DNA of 64,000 bases from JACJYE01 sp964432875 (GCA_964432875.1 CAYSPJ010000014.1:1-64000); one strand, 5' to 3'. Counted from the first letter of the stretch, positions 8,319-17,043 are shown. A program made the numbers and translations. The notes: generated by a model not told the origin, from the sequence alone.

Positions 8319-9752
8319 TTATTCAATAACCGTCACTTTGAGCATATTGGTGCGGAAGCGGCGGTGTAGGGGCATGCTGCCTGTATTGATCACGATATCA
8401 CCCGCCTGGATCAAACCTTCATTTTTGACCATTTCCGTGACGTCGTTGATGGTTTCATCGGTGGTAGTAAAGCGGTCGTAGTAAAAACAGCGCACCCCCC
8501 AGACCAGGCTGAGCGTAGAGAGCATGTGCATGCGGTCGGAGAAGATATAAATCTCTGCATTGGGGCGGTAGCTCGACACCTTAAATGCCGTATATCCCGA
8601 GCTGGTCATGCCAAAGATGGCTTTGGCGCCTAGCTCTTCAGCCGTCCTACCGGCATTGAAACAAACCACGTCTGAAAGGAAAGTGCCAGATTTGGGATTG
8701 GGTACCGGCCGGCGGCCGTTGAAGTGGAAATGGGTTTCGGCCTCCAGGATGATTTTGTTCATCGTTTCGATGACCTTCACCGGGTGTTTGCCCACCGATG
8801 TTTCTCCGCTGAGCATCAGGGCATCGGCCCCGTCCAGCACGGCATTAGCCACATCGGTGATTTCTGCCCTGGTGGGGCTGGGGTTGGTGATCATGCTATC
8901 CATCATTTGGGTAGCGACAATAACCGGGCGCGCCCATTGTATGCACTTTGCGATAATATCCTTCTGGATAAGCGGCAGCCTTTCCATGGGCACCTCGATG
9001 CCCAGGTCGCCCCGCGCCACCATAATGCCATTGGCTTGCTGGATGATTTTGTCGATCCGGTCTACCGCTTCCGGTTTCTCAATCTTGGCAATGATCTTGG
9101 CCGGGTGGTTCTTGGCATCGATGCGCTCGCGCAGGTCTTTGATGTCTTTGGGCGAGCGGACAAAAGACAAGGCAATCCAGTTGATGGGTTGGGTGAGTAT
9201 GAATTCCAGATCGGCCAGGTCCTTTTCCGTCAGGCAGGGCAGAGATATTTTGGTGTTTGGCAAGTTGACCCCTTTATTAGAGGAGAGCTTGCCGCCAAAG
9301 AGGGTTTTTAGCCGCACCGTATCCTGATGGTTGGTCTCCAGTACTTCGAATTCGAGTTTGCCATCGTCTACCAGGACGCGCTCTCCAACCTTTACATCCC
9401 GCGCAAACTGCTCGTAACTCATGTAAATCTGCTCTATGTCGCCTTCACAAGGCTCATTGACCAGAGTGATGACATCGCCTTCCTGCAGCTCCAGCGCGTC
9501 GCCCTTGATCTTGCCGACGCGCAGCTTAGGCCCCTGTAAATCGGCCAGCAAGCTGACGTGGGTGTTATACTTCTCGTTGATGTAGGTGACGTGGTTGATC
9601 ACATCGAGGTGGTCTTGGTGGGTGCCATGGGAAAAGTTGAGGCGGAATACGCTGACTCCGGTCCTGGCTAGCTCGAGCAGCTGAGCATAAGAACTACAGG
9701 CTGGCCCCACCGTTGCTACGATTTTAGTATTCTGGCGTTTTGCGATCTTCAT
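8319..9752 (-). CDS. pyk: Pyruvate kinase
   Basis: A 477-residue cytoplasmic enzyme that converts phosphoenolpyruvate and ADP to pyruvate and ATP. The start is set at the ATG giving MKIAKRQNTKIVATVGP, the usual family N-terminus; an upstream in-frame start at 9800 would add 16 unrelated residues. Motifs seen: FRLNFSHG (substrate/phosphate), the family signature around IIAKIEKPEAV, VARGDLGIEVP, and the late allosteric-domain sequence. The gene stands alone between its terminator at 8232-8253 and a 300-bp divergent region shared with acpP. Confidence 0.97.
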   Translation of the reverse strand: MKIAKRQNTKIVATVGPACSSYAQLLELARTGVSVFRLNFSHGTHQDHLDVINHVTYINEKYNTHVSLLADLQGPKLRVGKIKGDALELQEGDVITLVNEPCEGDIEQIYMSYEQFARDVKVGERVLVDDGKLEFEVLETNHQDTVRLKTLFGGKLSSNKGVNLPNTKISLPCLTEKDLADLEFILTQPINWIALSFVRSPKDIKDLRERIDAKNHPAKIIAKIEKPEAVDRIDKIIQQANGIMVARGDLGIEVPMERLPLIQKDIIAKCIQWARPVIVATQMMDSMITNPSPTRAEITDVANAVLDGADALMLSGETSVGKHPVKVIETMNKIILEAETHFHFNGRRPVPNPKSGTFLSDVVCFNAGRTAEELGAKAIFGMTSSGYTAFKVSSYRPNAEIYIFSDRMHMLSTLSLVWGVRCFYYDRFTTTDETINDVTEMVKNEGLIQAGDIVINTGSMPLHRRFRTNMLKVTVIE

Positions 9753-10052
9753 AATTCGGTGATTTATCAAGTTTTGCCCCGCGGCTTCAACAGATACCAA
9801 GGTATCTCAAAAGCTTTTTCCAGGGTTTTAGCGTGCCCCCCTTTTGGGGCTGTCGGCGTCTGACGCCTTGGAAAACCAAGGTTTCTGCCACACTAAGTGT
9901 ATAAAGTACAATAATTATAGCGTAAAAGTACAGTTATCTGCAAAATTATCAAACAAGCGGGAAGGATAAAGTTTTTTTTAAAAACTTTGGTTATCAGTTG
10001 AGTTCTCTGTTTCTTTGCAGGGCAATTGTAAACCAACTAAAGAGAATTTACC
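9753..10052. other. Divergent intergenic region pyk / acpP
   Basis: 300 bp with no convincing gene. It holds a small hairpin (GGCGT-CTG-ACGCC, near 9853-9866), a direct repeat of ACCAAGGT flanking it, a minus-strand TAATTTTG element at 9941-9948 that could serve pyk, and the acpP promoter candidate at 9986-10017. Confidence 0.5.
9986..10017 (+). promoter_or_regulatory. Candidate acpP promoter
   Basis: TTTG at 9986-9989 followed, after 20 bp, by TTTCTTTG at 10010-10017. The latter matches TAnnTTTG with one mismatch (A to T). The predicted start near 10023 gives a leader of about 30 nt before the acpP ATG. Confidence 0.4.
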
Positions 10053-10292
10053 ATGTCTAGCATTGCAGAAAGAGTAAGTAAAATCATCATTGACAAGCTC
10101 GGTGTTGATGAATCAGAAGTAACCGCAGAAGCCAGCTTCACCAATGATTTGGGCGCTGACTCCCTGGATACGGTTGAGCTGATTATGGAGTTTGAAAAGG
10201 AATTCGATATCTCTATCCCTGATGAGCAAGCCGAAAACATCCAAACGGTTGGCCAGGCAGTCGAATACCTGGAATCGCAGATAAAGGCCTAG
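10053..10292 (+). CDS. acpP: Acyl carrier protein
   Basis: A 79-residue acidic protein that carries fatty acyl chains as thioesters on 4'-phosphopantetheine. The attachment site LGADSLDTVELIMEFE is intact, with the modified serine at about residue 37. Length and four-helix pattern are normal. It is followed by a strong hairpin and then fabF, the usual Bacteroidota acpP-fabF-rnc order. Confidence 0.98.
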   Translation: MSSIAERVSKIIIDKLGVDESEVTAEASFTNDLGADSLDTVELIMEFEKEFDISIPDEQAENIQTVGQAVEYLESQIKA

Positions 10293-10323
10293 AAACCGGA
10301 TCTGCCACTGCGGCAGCTTCCTT

Positions 10324-10360
10324 CCACAAATTAGAGGCGCAAGCCTCTAATTTGTGGTTT
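10324..10360 (+). terminator. Hairpin attenuator/terminator between acpP and fabF
   Basis: A perfect 15-bp stem (10324-10338 with 10343-10357) closed by a GCAA tetraloop and followed by TTTAT. The T-run is short, so partial termination is more likely than complete. It would let acpP be expressed above fabF and rnc, which fits the need for abundant ACP. Confidence 0.65.
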
Positions 10361-10529
10361 ATAGGCAAGCTATCCCCCCTAAACTGAAAAAGCAAATCGA
10401 AACACCAACTGCCATAGCCTGGCTTTTCCAAAAGCACGGCTGCAGTTTTTTGTTGAAGTGGCGCTTTGCTTTCGCCCTAAGCTTAGTTTCGCACCGCCGC
10501 CACGAGAGAAATAAAATCTAGGAAGTAGT

Positions 10530-11777
10530 ATGAAAAGGGTTGTTGTAACCGGGCTTGGCGCCATCACTCCTATCGGCAATAATATCAAGGCTTATCTGGA
10601 TGGCCTGCAGAATGGCCTTAGCGGGGCCAACCTCATTACCCATTTTGACGCTTCTCAATTTAAGACTCAGTTTGCCTGCGAAGTCAAGGATGCCAATCTG
10701 GAAGAATTTATTGACCGTCGGGAGCTGCGCCGCATGGATACTTTCGCGGCCTATGCCGAAGTATGTGCCGCCGAAGCCATGGAGGATTCCGGGCTAGACC
10801 CCGCTCAGCTGGATCTCGACCGGGCTGGCGTCATCTGGGGTTCGGGTATCGGTGGGCTGGTCTCTCTGGAGCAGGAAGTAGAAGCCTTCATCCTGGGCAA
10901 TGGCGTACCCCGCTACAACCCTTTCCTCATCCCTAAGATGATACCCGATATCGCGCCGGGGCTGATTTCAATCAAATATGGCTTCAGAGGCGCCAACTTC
11001 GCCACAGTTTCGGCTTGTGCTTCCGCTTCGCACGCCATCGGCACAGCATTTGACTACGTGCGCCTGGGGCGCAACGACGTCGTTATAACTGGCGGCTCCG
11101 AAGCCGTCGTTTCCAAAACCGGCGTGGGCGGCTTCAATGCCATGAAAGCGCTTTCTACCCGCAATGACGATTACAAAACGGCTTCCCGCCCCTTCGATCT
11201 CGACCGTGATGGCTTCGTACTCGGTGAAGGCGGCGGCGCACTAGTGTTGGAAGAACTCGAACATGCCAAAAAGCGCGGCGCGACCATCTACGCCGAAATA
11301 GTAGGTGCTGGTGCTACTGCCGATGCCTACCACATCACTGCCCCTCACCCCGAAGGCTTTGGGGCTCGCAACGTGATGAGGATTGCCCTGCGCGATGCCG
11401 GTCTGGAACCTGCCGATATTGACTATATCAACGTGCATGGCACGTCCACTCCGCTGGGTGATATCGCCGAGGTAAAGGCCATCCAGCAAGTCTTTGGCGA
11501 AGACGCCTACCGGCTCAACATTAGCTCTACCAAATCCATGACTGGCCATCTTCTGGGCGCTGCCGGCGCGGTGGAAGCTATTGCCGGCATACTGTCCATC
11601 GTCCATAGCTTTGTACCGCCTACCATCAACCACTTTACCGATGACCCGGAGCTGGATGTCAAGCTCAACTTTACATTCAACCAGGCGCAGGAGCGAAAAG
11701 TGCGGGCCATATTGAGCAACACCTTTGGCTTTGGCGGCCACAACTCTTCTTTGGTCATCAAGAAATTTGAAGGATAG
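10530..11777 (+). CDS. fabF: 3-oxoacyl-[acyl-carrier-protein] synthase II
   Basis: A 415-residue condensing enzyme that extends acyl-ACP with malonyl-ACP. The Cys-His-His triad is present: Cys in SACASASHAIG (about residue 162), His in NVHGTSTPLGD (about 304) and His in TGHLLGAAG (about 338). The N-terminus KRVVVTGLGAITPIG is typical. It follows acpP and precedes rnc by 38 bp, so one operon is likely, modulated by the hairpin at 10324-10360. Confidence 0.98.
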   Translation: MKRVVVTGLGAITPIGNNIKAYLDGLQNGLSGANLITHFDASQFKTQFACEVKDANLEEFIDRRELRRMDTFAAYAEVCAAEAMEDSGLDPAQLDLDRAGVIWGSGIGGLVSLEQEVEAFILGNGVPRYNPFLIPKMIPDIAPGLISIKYGFRGANFATVSACASASHAIGTAFDYVRLGRNDVVITGGSEAVVSKTGVGGFNAMKALSTRNDDYKTASRPFDLDRDGFVLGEGGGALVLEELEHAKKRGATIYAEIVGAGATADAYHITAPHPEGFGARNVMRIALRDAGLEPADIDYINVHGTSTPLGDIAEVKAIQQVFGEDAYRLNISSTKSMTGHLLGAAGAVEAIAGILSIVHSFVPPTINHFTDDPELDVKLNFTFNQAQERKVRAILSNTFGFGGHNSSLVIKKFEG

Positions 11778-11815
11778 ATAATATCAAATGCTGCGTTCAC
11801 TTAATTCATTACATT

Positions 11816-12559
11816 TTGCTGCGGTTACTATTCAGATTTTATAACCGATTCTTGTCCAAAGACAAAGAATTTGCCAAGCGCCTGAAGCAACTCACCGGCT
11901 TTACGCCAGCCAACCTTGCTATCTTCAAACTAGCCTTCTCTCATAAGTCCACCTCTTCAGAGAAAGCTTATGCTATCCAAAATAATGAGCGCCTGGAATT
12001 CCTGGGCGATGCCGTGCTGGGCACTATCGTAGCTGAATACCTTTTTAAGAAATACCCCAATAGTGACGAGGGCTTCCTCACCAAAATGCGCTCGAAAATC
12101 GTCAAGCGCAACTCGCTCAACAAGATTGGCGATAAAATGGGCCTGGATGTGCTCCTTTCAGAATACAACCCTACCCGTCTGAGCCGCTCGATGCTTGGCA
12201 ATGCAGTGGAAGCGCTGGTGGGTGCGGTTTACCTGGAAAAAGGCTACGTCGGCACCAAGGATTTCATCGTCAACAAAATCCTGCGCGGCTACGTGGATGT
12301 ACACGAACTGGAAAGCTTCGATGATAATTACAAGAGCCAGCTGCTGGAGTGGTGCCAGAAAAACGGCCAGACAATTAGCTACAAATTGCTGGCCCGCTAC
12401 AAATTTGAGAAGCGCGACCGCTTCAAGGTAGCTGTCATGGTCAACGGGCAGCGCCTGGCTACGGCCGATGATTTCAACAAGAAAAGCGCGGAGCAGACCG
12501 CCTCAGAGAAAGCCATGATGGCCTTAGGCATACTCGAAGTAGAAGAGGAAGAAGGCTAA
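11816..12559 (+). CDS. rnc: Ribonuclease III
   Basis: A 247-residue double-strand RNA endonuclease acting in rRNA and mRNA processing. The catalytic signature NERLEFLGDAVLG is intact (about residues 59-71). A C-terminal dsRNA-binding domain ends in the ASEKAMMALGIL region. The start appears to be TTG at 11816: the frame upstream has no in-frame ATG close by, and the ATG at 11788 is in another frame. Third gene of the acpP-fabF-rnc unit. Confidence 0.95.
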   Translation: MLRLLFRFYNRFLSKDKEFAKRLKQLTGFTPANLAIFKLAFSHKSTSSEKAYAIQNNERLEFLGDAVLGTIVAEYLFKKYPNSDEGFLTKMRSKIVKRNSLNKIGDKMGLDVLLSEYNPTRLSRSMLGNAVEALVGAVYLEKGYVGTKDFIVNKILRGYVDVHELESFDDNYKSQLLEWCQKNGQTISYKLLARYKFEKRDRFKVAVMVNGQRLATADDFNKKSAEQTASEKAMMALGILEVEEEEG

Positions 12560-12591
12560 TCACTCCCCCCTTCAAAAGTCTGGAATGAATC

Positions 12592-13941
12592 TTGGAATGG
12601 ACCCACTACAAAATTGCTGAGCTGGCCCCCAACAGCCTTACGTTGGGGAAGGCTAAAGCGCTGGCTCATACCCGGCACTGGGCGGAGTTAGCATCTAACG
12701 GCGGGTTGCTCTGGGGCCTGTGTAAAACCAGCGGCGAGCGGGTGTATCGGGTAGCGGCCAGCCTGAGCGGCGATGCCTTTCGCTGTGAATGCGCCGCTAG
12801 CAGCCATCCATGCCGCCATGTCCTGGCCCTGCTACTGCACTTCGTTAAAACTAGCAAACCATCGATCGCGTTGAGCGAAAGCCCGCCACCCTGGGTTCCG
12901 GAGATGCTGAGTCAAAGGCCTGCCGTGACGGCCCTCTCTGCCGATGAGAAAGCTCAAAAAGAGGCTGCGCGCACCGCCAGGTTTGGCCAACGGCTTGCGC
13001 TGATGCAACAAGGCGTGGAAGACTTGGAACAGTGGCTGCTCGATTTGTTGCGGCAAGGCCTTGCTAGCGCAGAAAGCCAGCCCGATGCCTTCTGGGAAAA
13101 CTTTGCCGTGCGCATGACCGATGCCAAGCTCGGCGGCTTGGCTCGCCGCATCAGGGGGTTCAAAGCAATAGTGGGTGCCGACCAATGGCATAGCCTCTTG
13201 CTCGGCGAACTGGCCAGCCTTTACTTGTTGGTGCAAAGCTTCAAGCAATGGCCGGAGCTGCCAGAACCGCTGCAGGAAGAAATATTCAACCAGGCGGGGG
13301 TAAGCCGGAAAAAGGAGGAGCTCCTGCTGCTAAAAGGCCTGGCCGATACCTGGCTGGTGATCGGGCAGGTGGAGGGAGAGAGCGAGGAGGACAAGTTGAA
13401 ATACCGCCGCACCTGGCTGCTGGGCGAACAGAGCCAGCGCCTGGCGCTGGTGCTGGATTTTAGCTGGGGCCGGCAAGGCTATGAAATCAATTGGGCAAGC
13501 GGCAGCGCCATCCGAGGTGAAGCCATCTTCTATCCAGGCGCCTACCCGTTGCGCGCCTTGATACGCAAGGCAGTACCTTACAATTATGCCTTCCATGCTG
13601 CGGCCGGCTACCTTACGCTGAGCGATTTTGCCCAGGCTTATGCCCAGGCCTTGGCTGCCAATCCCTGGCTTGCCATCTTCCCCTGCCTGCTGGCCCAGGT
13701 CGTGCCGCTGCACCAAGGCGGCACTTTCTGGGTAGTGGACCAGGAGCAACACATGCTGCCGCTGGCTGCTGCCGATGGCGATGCCGCCTGGAAACTGTTA
13801 GGGCTAAGCAGCGGGCAGCCTTTGAAATTGTTTGGCGAATGGGACGGGAAGGTACTGCGGCCAGTTTCTGCCTTGCTAGCGCAGCGCTTTGTCTCTCTCC
13901 AGGTGCCACCAGCTCAAGAACTAGATTTTGCTGGGTTCTAA
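12592..13941 (+). CDS. SWIM zinc-finger protein
   Basis: A 449-residue protein with an N-terminal SWIM finger, CEC-x6-CRH (in FRCECAASSHPCRHVLAL, about residues 64-81), which fits C-x-C-x(n)-C-x-H and is expected to bind zinc and perhaps DNA or protein. The rest is helical and leucine-rich without a recognised domain. The start appears to be TTG at 12592 (MEWTHYKIAEL); nearby ATGs at 12585 and 12597 are out of frame. SWIM proteins of this type often neighbour MoxR-ATPase/VWA genes, but none is in this window. It begins 32 bp after rnc. Confidence 0.8.
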   Translation: MEWTHYKIAELAPNSLTLGKAKALAHTRHWAELASNGGLLWGLCKTSGERVYRVAASLSGDAFRCECAASSHPCRHVLALLLHFVKTSKPSIALSESPPPWVPEMLSQRPAVTALSADEKAQKEAARTARFGQRLALMQQGVEDLEQWLLDLLRQGLASAESQPDAFWENFAVRMTDAKLGGLARRIRGFKAIVGADQWHSLLLGELASLYLLVQSFKQWPELPEPLQEEIFNQAGVSRKKEELLLLKGLADTWLVIGQVEGESEEDKLKYRRTWLLGEQSQRLALVLDFSWGRQGYEINWASGSAIRGEAIFYPGAYPLRALIRKAVPYNYAFHAAAGYLTLSDFAQAYAQALAANPWLAIFPCLLAQVVPLHQGGTFWVVDQEQHMLPLAAADGDAAWKLLGLSSGQPLKLFGEWDGKVLRPVSALLAQRFVSLQVPPAQELDFAGF

Positions 13942-14063
13942 AACCCTGTTTGCGATAGCGTTGTTTCTTTTATTTTGGAGCTCGTCTGGAATTTGCCAGG
14001 GGCCCCAAACGCCTGCTGGCACCTTGCTAAACTGAGCTTTGGCTCAAATTCAACTTTCAGCTC

Positions 14064-14564
14064 ATGCGCTTCATTAGTGAAACACTCATCGAACAAGCCG
14101 CAGAACGGCTCAATGCCTCCGAATCGGCCTACGAACAAGCTATTGATGCCCTGCGGGCGCAACAGCCGGTCTTGTTGTCATACTTCTTTACCGAAGACTT
14201 TCAAGCCTTTACCCAAAAGGAGAAAGAATACCTCTTGTATCTACTGCTCATTATTTGGGAAGCTTGCCGCATCAATGGAGAGCCGCTTTCCCCAATTAGC
14301 GAAGAGCAAGTCAGCCAGGCTGAGGAGCTCAATTGGGAACTGTTTCAGGGAGCTGCAGGCCAAGGCTTCCACCAGAAAGCGGGCCTCTGCTTTGAAGGCT
14401 ATGCTCAGGAGGATTTGCTGGCTTTCGCCGAAGATGCCCTGGTCGAAGATGAAGGGGAGGAAGAGGCGCTGGTAAGCGTGGAAGGCCGTGAAGCGATGTT
14501 CATCAGCTTGAAAACGGCTATCGATTGCCTCACCCAGGCTGCCCGGCAGGGCACAAAATCATAA
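14064..14564 (+). CDS. Uncharacterised acidic protein
   Basis: A 166-residue soluble protein with no recognised domain. It is mostly helical and acidic, with an acidic cluster near residue 130 (ALVEDEGEEEAL). It starts with ATG 122 bp after the SWIM gene on the same strand; the pairing suggests, but does not show, a shared function. No signal peptide, membrane segment or metal site is visible. Confidence 0.7.
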   Translation: MRFISETLIEQAAERLNASESAYEQAIDALRAQQPVLLSYFFTEDFQAFTQKEKEYLLYLLLIIWEACRINGEPLSPISEEQVSQAEELNWELFQGAAGQGFHQKAGLCFEGYAQEDLLAFAEDALVEDEGEEEALVSVEGREAMFISLKTAIDCLTQAARQGTKS

Positions 14565-14625
14565 CTATTTTAGCTCCAGTATTGTAATATATACTTGTAT
14601 GATGGCGCGGCAAAATATCATTGCA

Positions 14626-14656
14626 TTGTTTTTACAAAAACTTATGCTTATTTTTG
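14626..14656 (+). promoter_or_regulatory. Promoter of the dksA-like/lspA unit
   Basis: TTG at 14626-14628, then a 20-bp spacer, then TATTTTTG at 14649-14656. Both elements and the spacing match the Bacteroidota consensus TTG-N17..23-TAnnTTTG. Predicted start near 14662, about 80 nt before the dksA-like ATG. Confidence 0.6.
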
Positions 14657-14744
14657 CGCCCGAAAAAAGCCGCCAGCGCTTTGGGAATAGGCCAGGGGTC
14701 AAGTGAGCGCAAGGTTTCATCCAACTAAAAAAATCAAGGTTTGC

Positions 14745-15134
14745 ATGAATCAGAAAGCTGAAAAAACCAGATACAGTGACGAAGAGTTAGTTGAATTCAG
14801 GATGCTCATCGAACAAAAGCTCGCCAAAGCCAAAGAACAGCTTCGGTTTTACCTTGAGCAGATGTCGGAAATGGCCGACAACTCTGATAATAAAATAAAG
14901 GGGCTGGATGATGGCATCGGCACTGCTGAAGGCGAGCGCCTCAGCGATATGGCCGGCCGGCAGCGCAAACTCATCCAGCATCTGGAAAACGCCCTGGTGC
15001 GCATCCGTAATAAATCTTATGGGATCTGCCGCGAAACAGGCGACCTCATCGCGAAAGAGCGCCTGCGTGCCGTGCCTCACGCCACGCTAAGCATCGAAGC
15101 CAAACAAAGCCGCTCAAGCATTAAACGATTTTGA
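14745..15134 (+). CDS. DksA/TraR-family protein lacking the zinc cysteines
   Basis: A 129-residue protein of the DksA/TraR family, which acts through the RNA polymerase secondary channel. The start is the ATG at 14745 (MNQKAEKTRYSDEEL); the upstream GTG at 14703 would add a basic, unlikely tail. The N-terminal half is a coiled coil (residues about 10-75). The C-terminal segment YGICRETGDLIAKERLRAVP aligns with the family zinc-finger region, but only one cysteine remains, so a four-cysteine zinc site is not possible. Such zinc-free versions are common in Bacteroidota. lspA follows by 22 bp; ileS, often placed upstream in this phylum, is absent here. Confidence 0.88.
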   Translation: MNQKAEKTRYSDEELVEFRMLIEQKLAKAKEQLRFYLEQMSEMADNSDNKIKGLDDGIGTAEGERLSDMAGRQRKLIQHLENALVRIRNKSYGICRETGDLIAKERLRAVPHATLSIEAKQSRSSIKRF

Positions 15135-15156
15135 GAGACCTTGTAAATTTTTTGCA

Positions 15157-15945
15157 TTGAAAAAATCACATCTCGTATTAGCGCTCATTTTCCTGGTGCT
15201 TGCCCTTGACCAGGCCCTGAAGATATGGGTAAAGACCAACATGTCTTATGGAGAGGAATTCAGCATCCTAGGCCTGAATTGGGCGCTCATCCATTTTGTA
15301 GAGAACAACGGCATGGCTTTTGGCATCAACCTGGGAGGGGAGTACGGCAAGCTAGCCCTTAGCCTCTTCCGCATCCTGGCGGTTGCTTTCCTGGCCTATT
15401 ATTTGCGCCACCTCCTGCAAGCCAAGGCTTCTACGGGCCTGCTGCTGAGCTTCGCGCTCATCCTGGCCGGCGCTTTGGGCAATATTATCGACAGCGCTTT
15501 CTACGGCATGATATTCTCTGACTCTTCCCCCTATCACGGCACTCTGGCTACCCTATTCCCCCCTGAAGGAGGTTATGCTTCCTTCTTGCATGGTAAAGTC
15601 GTAGACATGCTCTATTTCCCCATGTTCAGTGGGTATTTCCCCGAATGGCTGCCCTTTTGGGGGGGGGAGCCCTTCCTTTTCTTTAAGCCAGTTTTCAATA
15701 TCGCCGATATGGCTATTTCCATTGGTGTGCTCAATATCCTCCTCTTCCAACGCAGCTTTTTCGCCAACCAACACCTGCTGGAGCAAGAAGCTGAGGCTAT
15801 CAACAATACCGCTGAACATGAGCAGCAGGAAATGACTGGGCCTGAGTTAGAGATAGCGCCCGAGGGGGGGGCTACTCAAAGTTTCTCTATTGAAGATAAG
15901 CCATCAGGAGGCGAAGCTGGCGAAAATGAAACCCCCATCCGCTAG
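15157..15945 (+). CDS. lspA: Lipoprotein signal peptidase (signal peptidase II)
   Basis: A 262-residue inner-membrane aspartyl protease that cleaves lipoprotein signal peptides before the lipidated cysteine. Conserved blocks are VENNGMAFG, NIIDSAFYG (first catalytic Asp) and FNIADMAISIG (second Asp). Four transmembrane segments are visible. A roughly 55-residue acidic tail follows the last one. The start is TTG at 15157 (MKKSHLVLAL), since it gives the canonical N-terminus. Several lipoproteins in this window would be its substrates. Confidence 0.95.
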   Translation: MKKSHLVLALIFLVLALDQALKIWVKTNMSYGEEFSILGLNWALIHFVENNGMAFGINLGGEYGKLALSLFRILAVAFLAYYLRHLLQAKASTGLLLSFALILAGALGNIIDSAFYGMIFSDSSPYHGTLATLFPPEGGYASFLHGKVVDMLYFPMFSGYFPEWLPFWGGEPFLFFKPVFNIADMAISIGVLNILLFQRSFFANQHLLEQEAEAINNTAEHEQQEMTGPELEIAPEGGATQSFSIEDKPSGGEAGENETPIR

Positions 15946-15970
15946 CATAAGCAGGAATAAATAAAAAATA

Positions 15971-16010
15971 AAAAGGGGATAAGGCGCCGAAGCGCGCTAT
16001 CCCCCTTTTG
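15971..16010. terminator. Bidirectional terminator between lspA and an arsR-like gene
   Basis: Near-perfect inverted repeat: AAAAGGGGATA and TATCCCCCTTTT enclose a GGCGC-CGAA-GCGC core. A-rich and T-rich flanks suit termination from both sides; the two neighbouring genes converge on it. Confidence 0.75.
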
Positions 16011-16032
16011 CTTCTCCTGAATCCTTCTACAT

Positions 16033-16347
16033 TCAATTCGGATCTTCTTGCAGGAAAGTGTCTATAGCCCCCACTGTAGCGCTCAACGTATCATAGTTGA
16101 CGCTATAGTGGATGTATTTGCCATCGCGGTGCGTCTTCACCAAGCCAGCTTGGCGCAGGATGCGCAGGTGCTGCGAGGTGATGGACTGCTCCAGTTTCAG
16201 CGTGTTGTAAATCTTGTTGACGTTAATCTCTTCGTTGTGGTCGATAAACTCCAGGATTTTCATGCGGAGTGGGTGAGCCACTGCCCGGAGCAGCTCTGAA
16301 GAAGCATGTAGCTTCTCGGTGTTGATACTGACTTTTGTTTTTCTCAT
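16033..16347 (-). CDS. ArsR-type winged-helix regulator (copy 1)
   Basis: A 104-residue DNA-binding protein of the ArsR/SmtB fold. HTH region: NVNKIYNTLKLEQSITSQHLRILR (shown as two parts in the protein, about residues 43-66), followed by the beta-wing GKYIHYSVN. The metal-sensing CVC motif of classical ArsR proteins is absent and the protein has no cysteine, so it probably senses something other than thiophilic metals, or a partner protein. It shares clear similarity with the copy at 16705-17043, notably in the LEQS..SQHL.ILR.AG block. Confidence 0.88.
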   Translation of the reverse strand: MRKTKVSINTEKLHASSELLRAVAHPLRMKILEFIDHNEEINVNKIYNTLKLEQSITSQHLRILRQAGLVKTHRDGKYIHYSVNYDTLSATVGAIDTFLQEDPN

Positions 16348-16704
16348 AGAAGTTTGTTTTTAAAATAATGTTTGTCTGGCTCTACAATGAATTATGCTTG
16401 TGCAAATATCGGATTTTTTTTTATTGTTTACAAAAGAATGTAGCCTTTTATGACAAATTTAAGAGTTCTCTAATTTCAAGCTTCACCGTGATAGCAGATC
16501 AAATGGGTAAGGCCTGTGCAGGGTAAAAGGAGGGCAGTTTTTGCCTGGGGCATCTAACATATAAAGGTTTTTCGGTGGTTTGTGTGTGTGATGGGCAGGC
16601 AAAAGCCTGCTTCTTGCCCACATGATTTGTCAAAGAAGGCAAAAAAAATGCCCTGGGCCGCGGGGGCTCATGGCATTTTTTTACTTGTAACCGTTTTATG
16701 TCCC
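16348..16704. other. Intergenic region between the two arsR-like genes
   Basis: 357 bp with no convincing gene. The first ~100 bp upstream of copy 1 are very AT-rich and probably hold its promoter, although no exact TAnnTTTG is seen. A small hairpin (GCAGGC-AAAA-GCCTGC, 16595-16610) and a terminator (16641-16682) lie toward the other end. Confidence 0.5.
16641..16682 (-). terminator. Terminator of arsR-like copy 2
   Basis: Stem AAAAAAATGCC / GGCATTTTTTT around a GC-rich loop. On the minus strand the hairpin ends in a run of eight T. It lies 22 bp beyond the copy 2 stop. Confidence 0.75.
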
Positions 16705-17043
16705 TTAAAGGGTAAGGTCATCCACGAGCCGGGAAATCTGTTCCAGGCGATCTCGGTTGAGCGAATAATGGATGAATTTGCCCTGCCGCGAGGTTTCTAC
16801 TACCCCTGCCCGGCGCAGGATGGCCAGATGCTGTGAAGCCACCGACTGTTCAAGGCGAAGCTTGATGTAGATATCTGTTACGGTCAGGCTGTCGTTTTCT
16901 TCCAGCAGGTCGATAACCCGCTGGCGGAGTTTGTGGTTGACGGCCCGGAGTACCAGTACTGCCTTCCTAAGCTCGGCATAGTCCAGTTTAATGTCCTCTT
17001 GCCCTTGGTTCAAGATTAGCGTCTCATTCTTTTGTTTTCTCAT
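16705..17043 (-). CDS. ArsR-type winged-helix regulator (copy 2)
   Basis: A 112-residue ArsR-fold regulator. HTH around TVTDIYIKLRLEQSVASQHLAILR (about residues 54-77, quoted here in the order seen), then the wing GKFIHYSLN. Like copy 1 it has no cysteines and no CVC metal box. It begins 176 bp downstream of the tsaB stop and ends at its own terminator. A TAATTTTG element (minus strand, 17150-17157) could be its promoter. The two tandem paralogues probably arose by duplication; targets are unknown. Confidence 0.88.
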   Translation of the reverse strand: MRKQKNETLILNQGQEDIKLDYAELRKAVLVLRAVNHKLRQRVIDLLEENDSLTVTDIYIKLRLEQSVASQHLAILRRAGVVETSRQGKFIHYSLNRDRLEQISRLVDDLTL

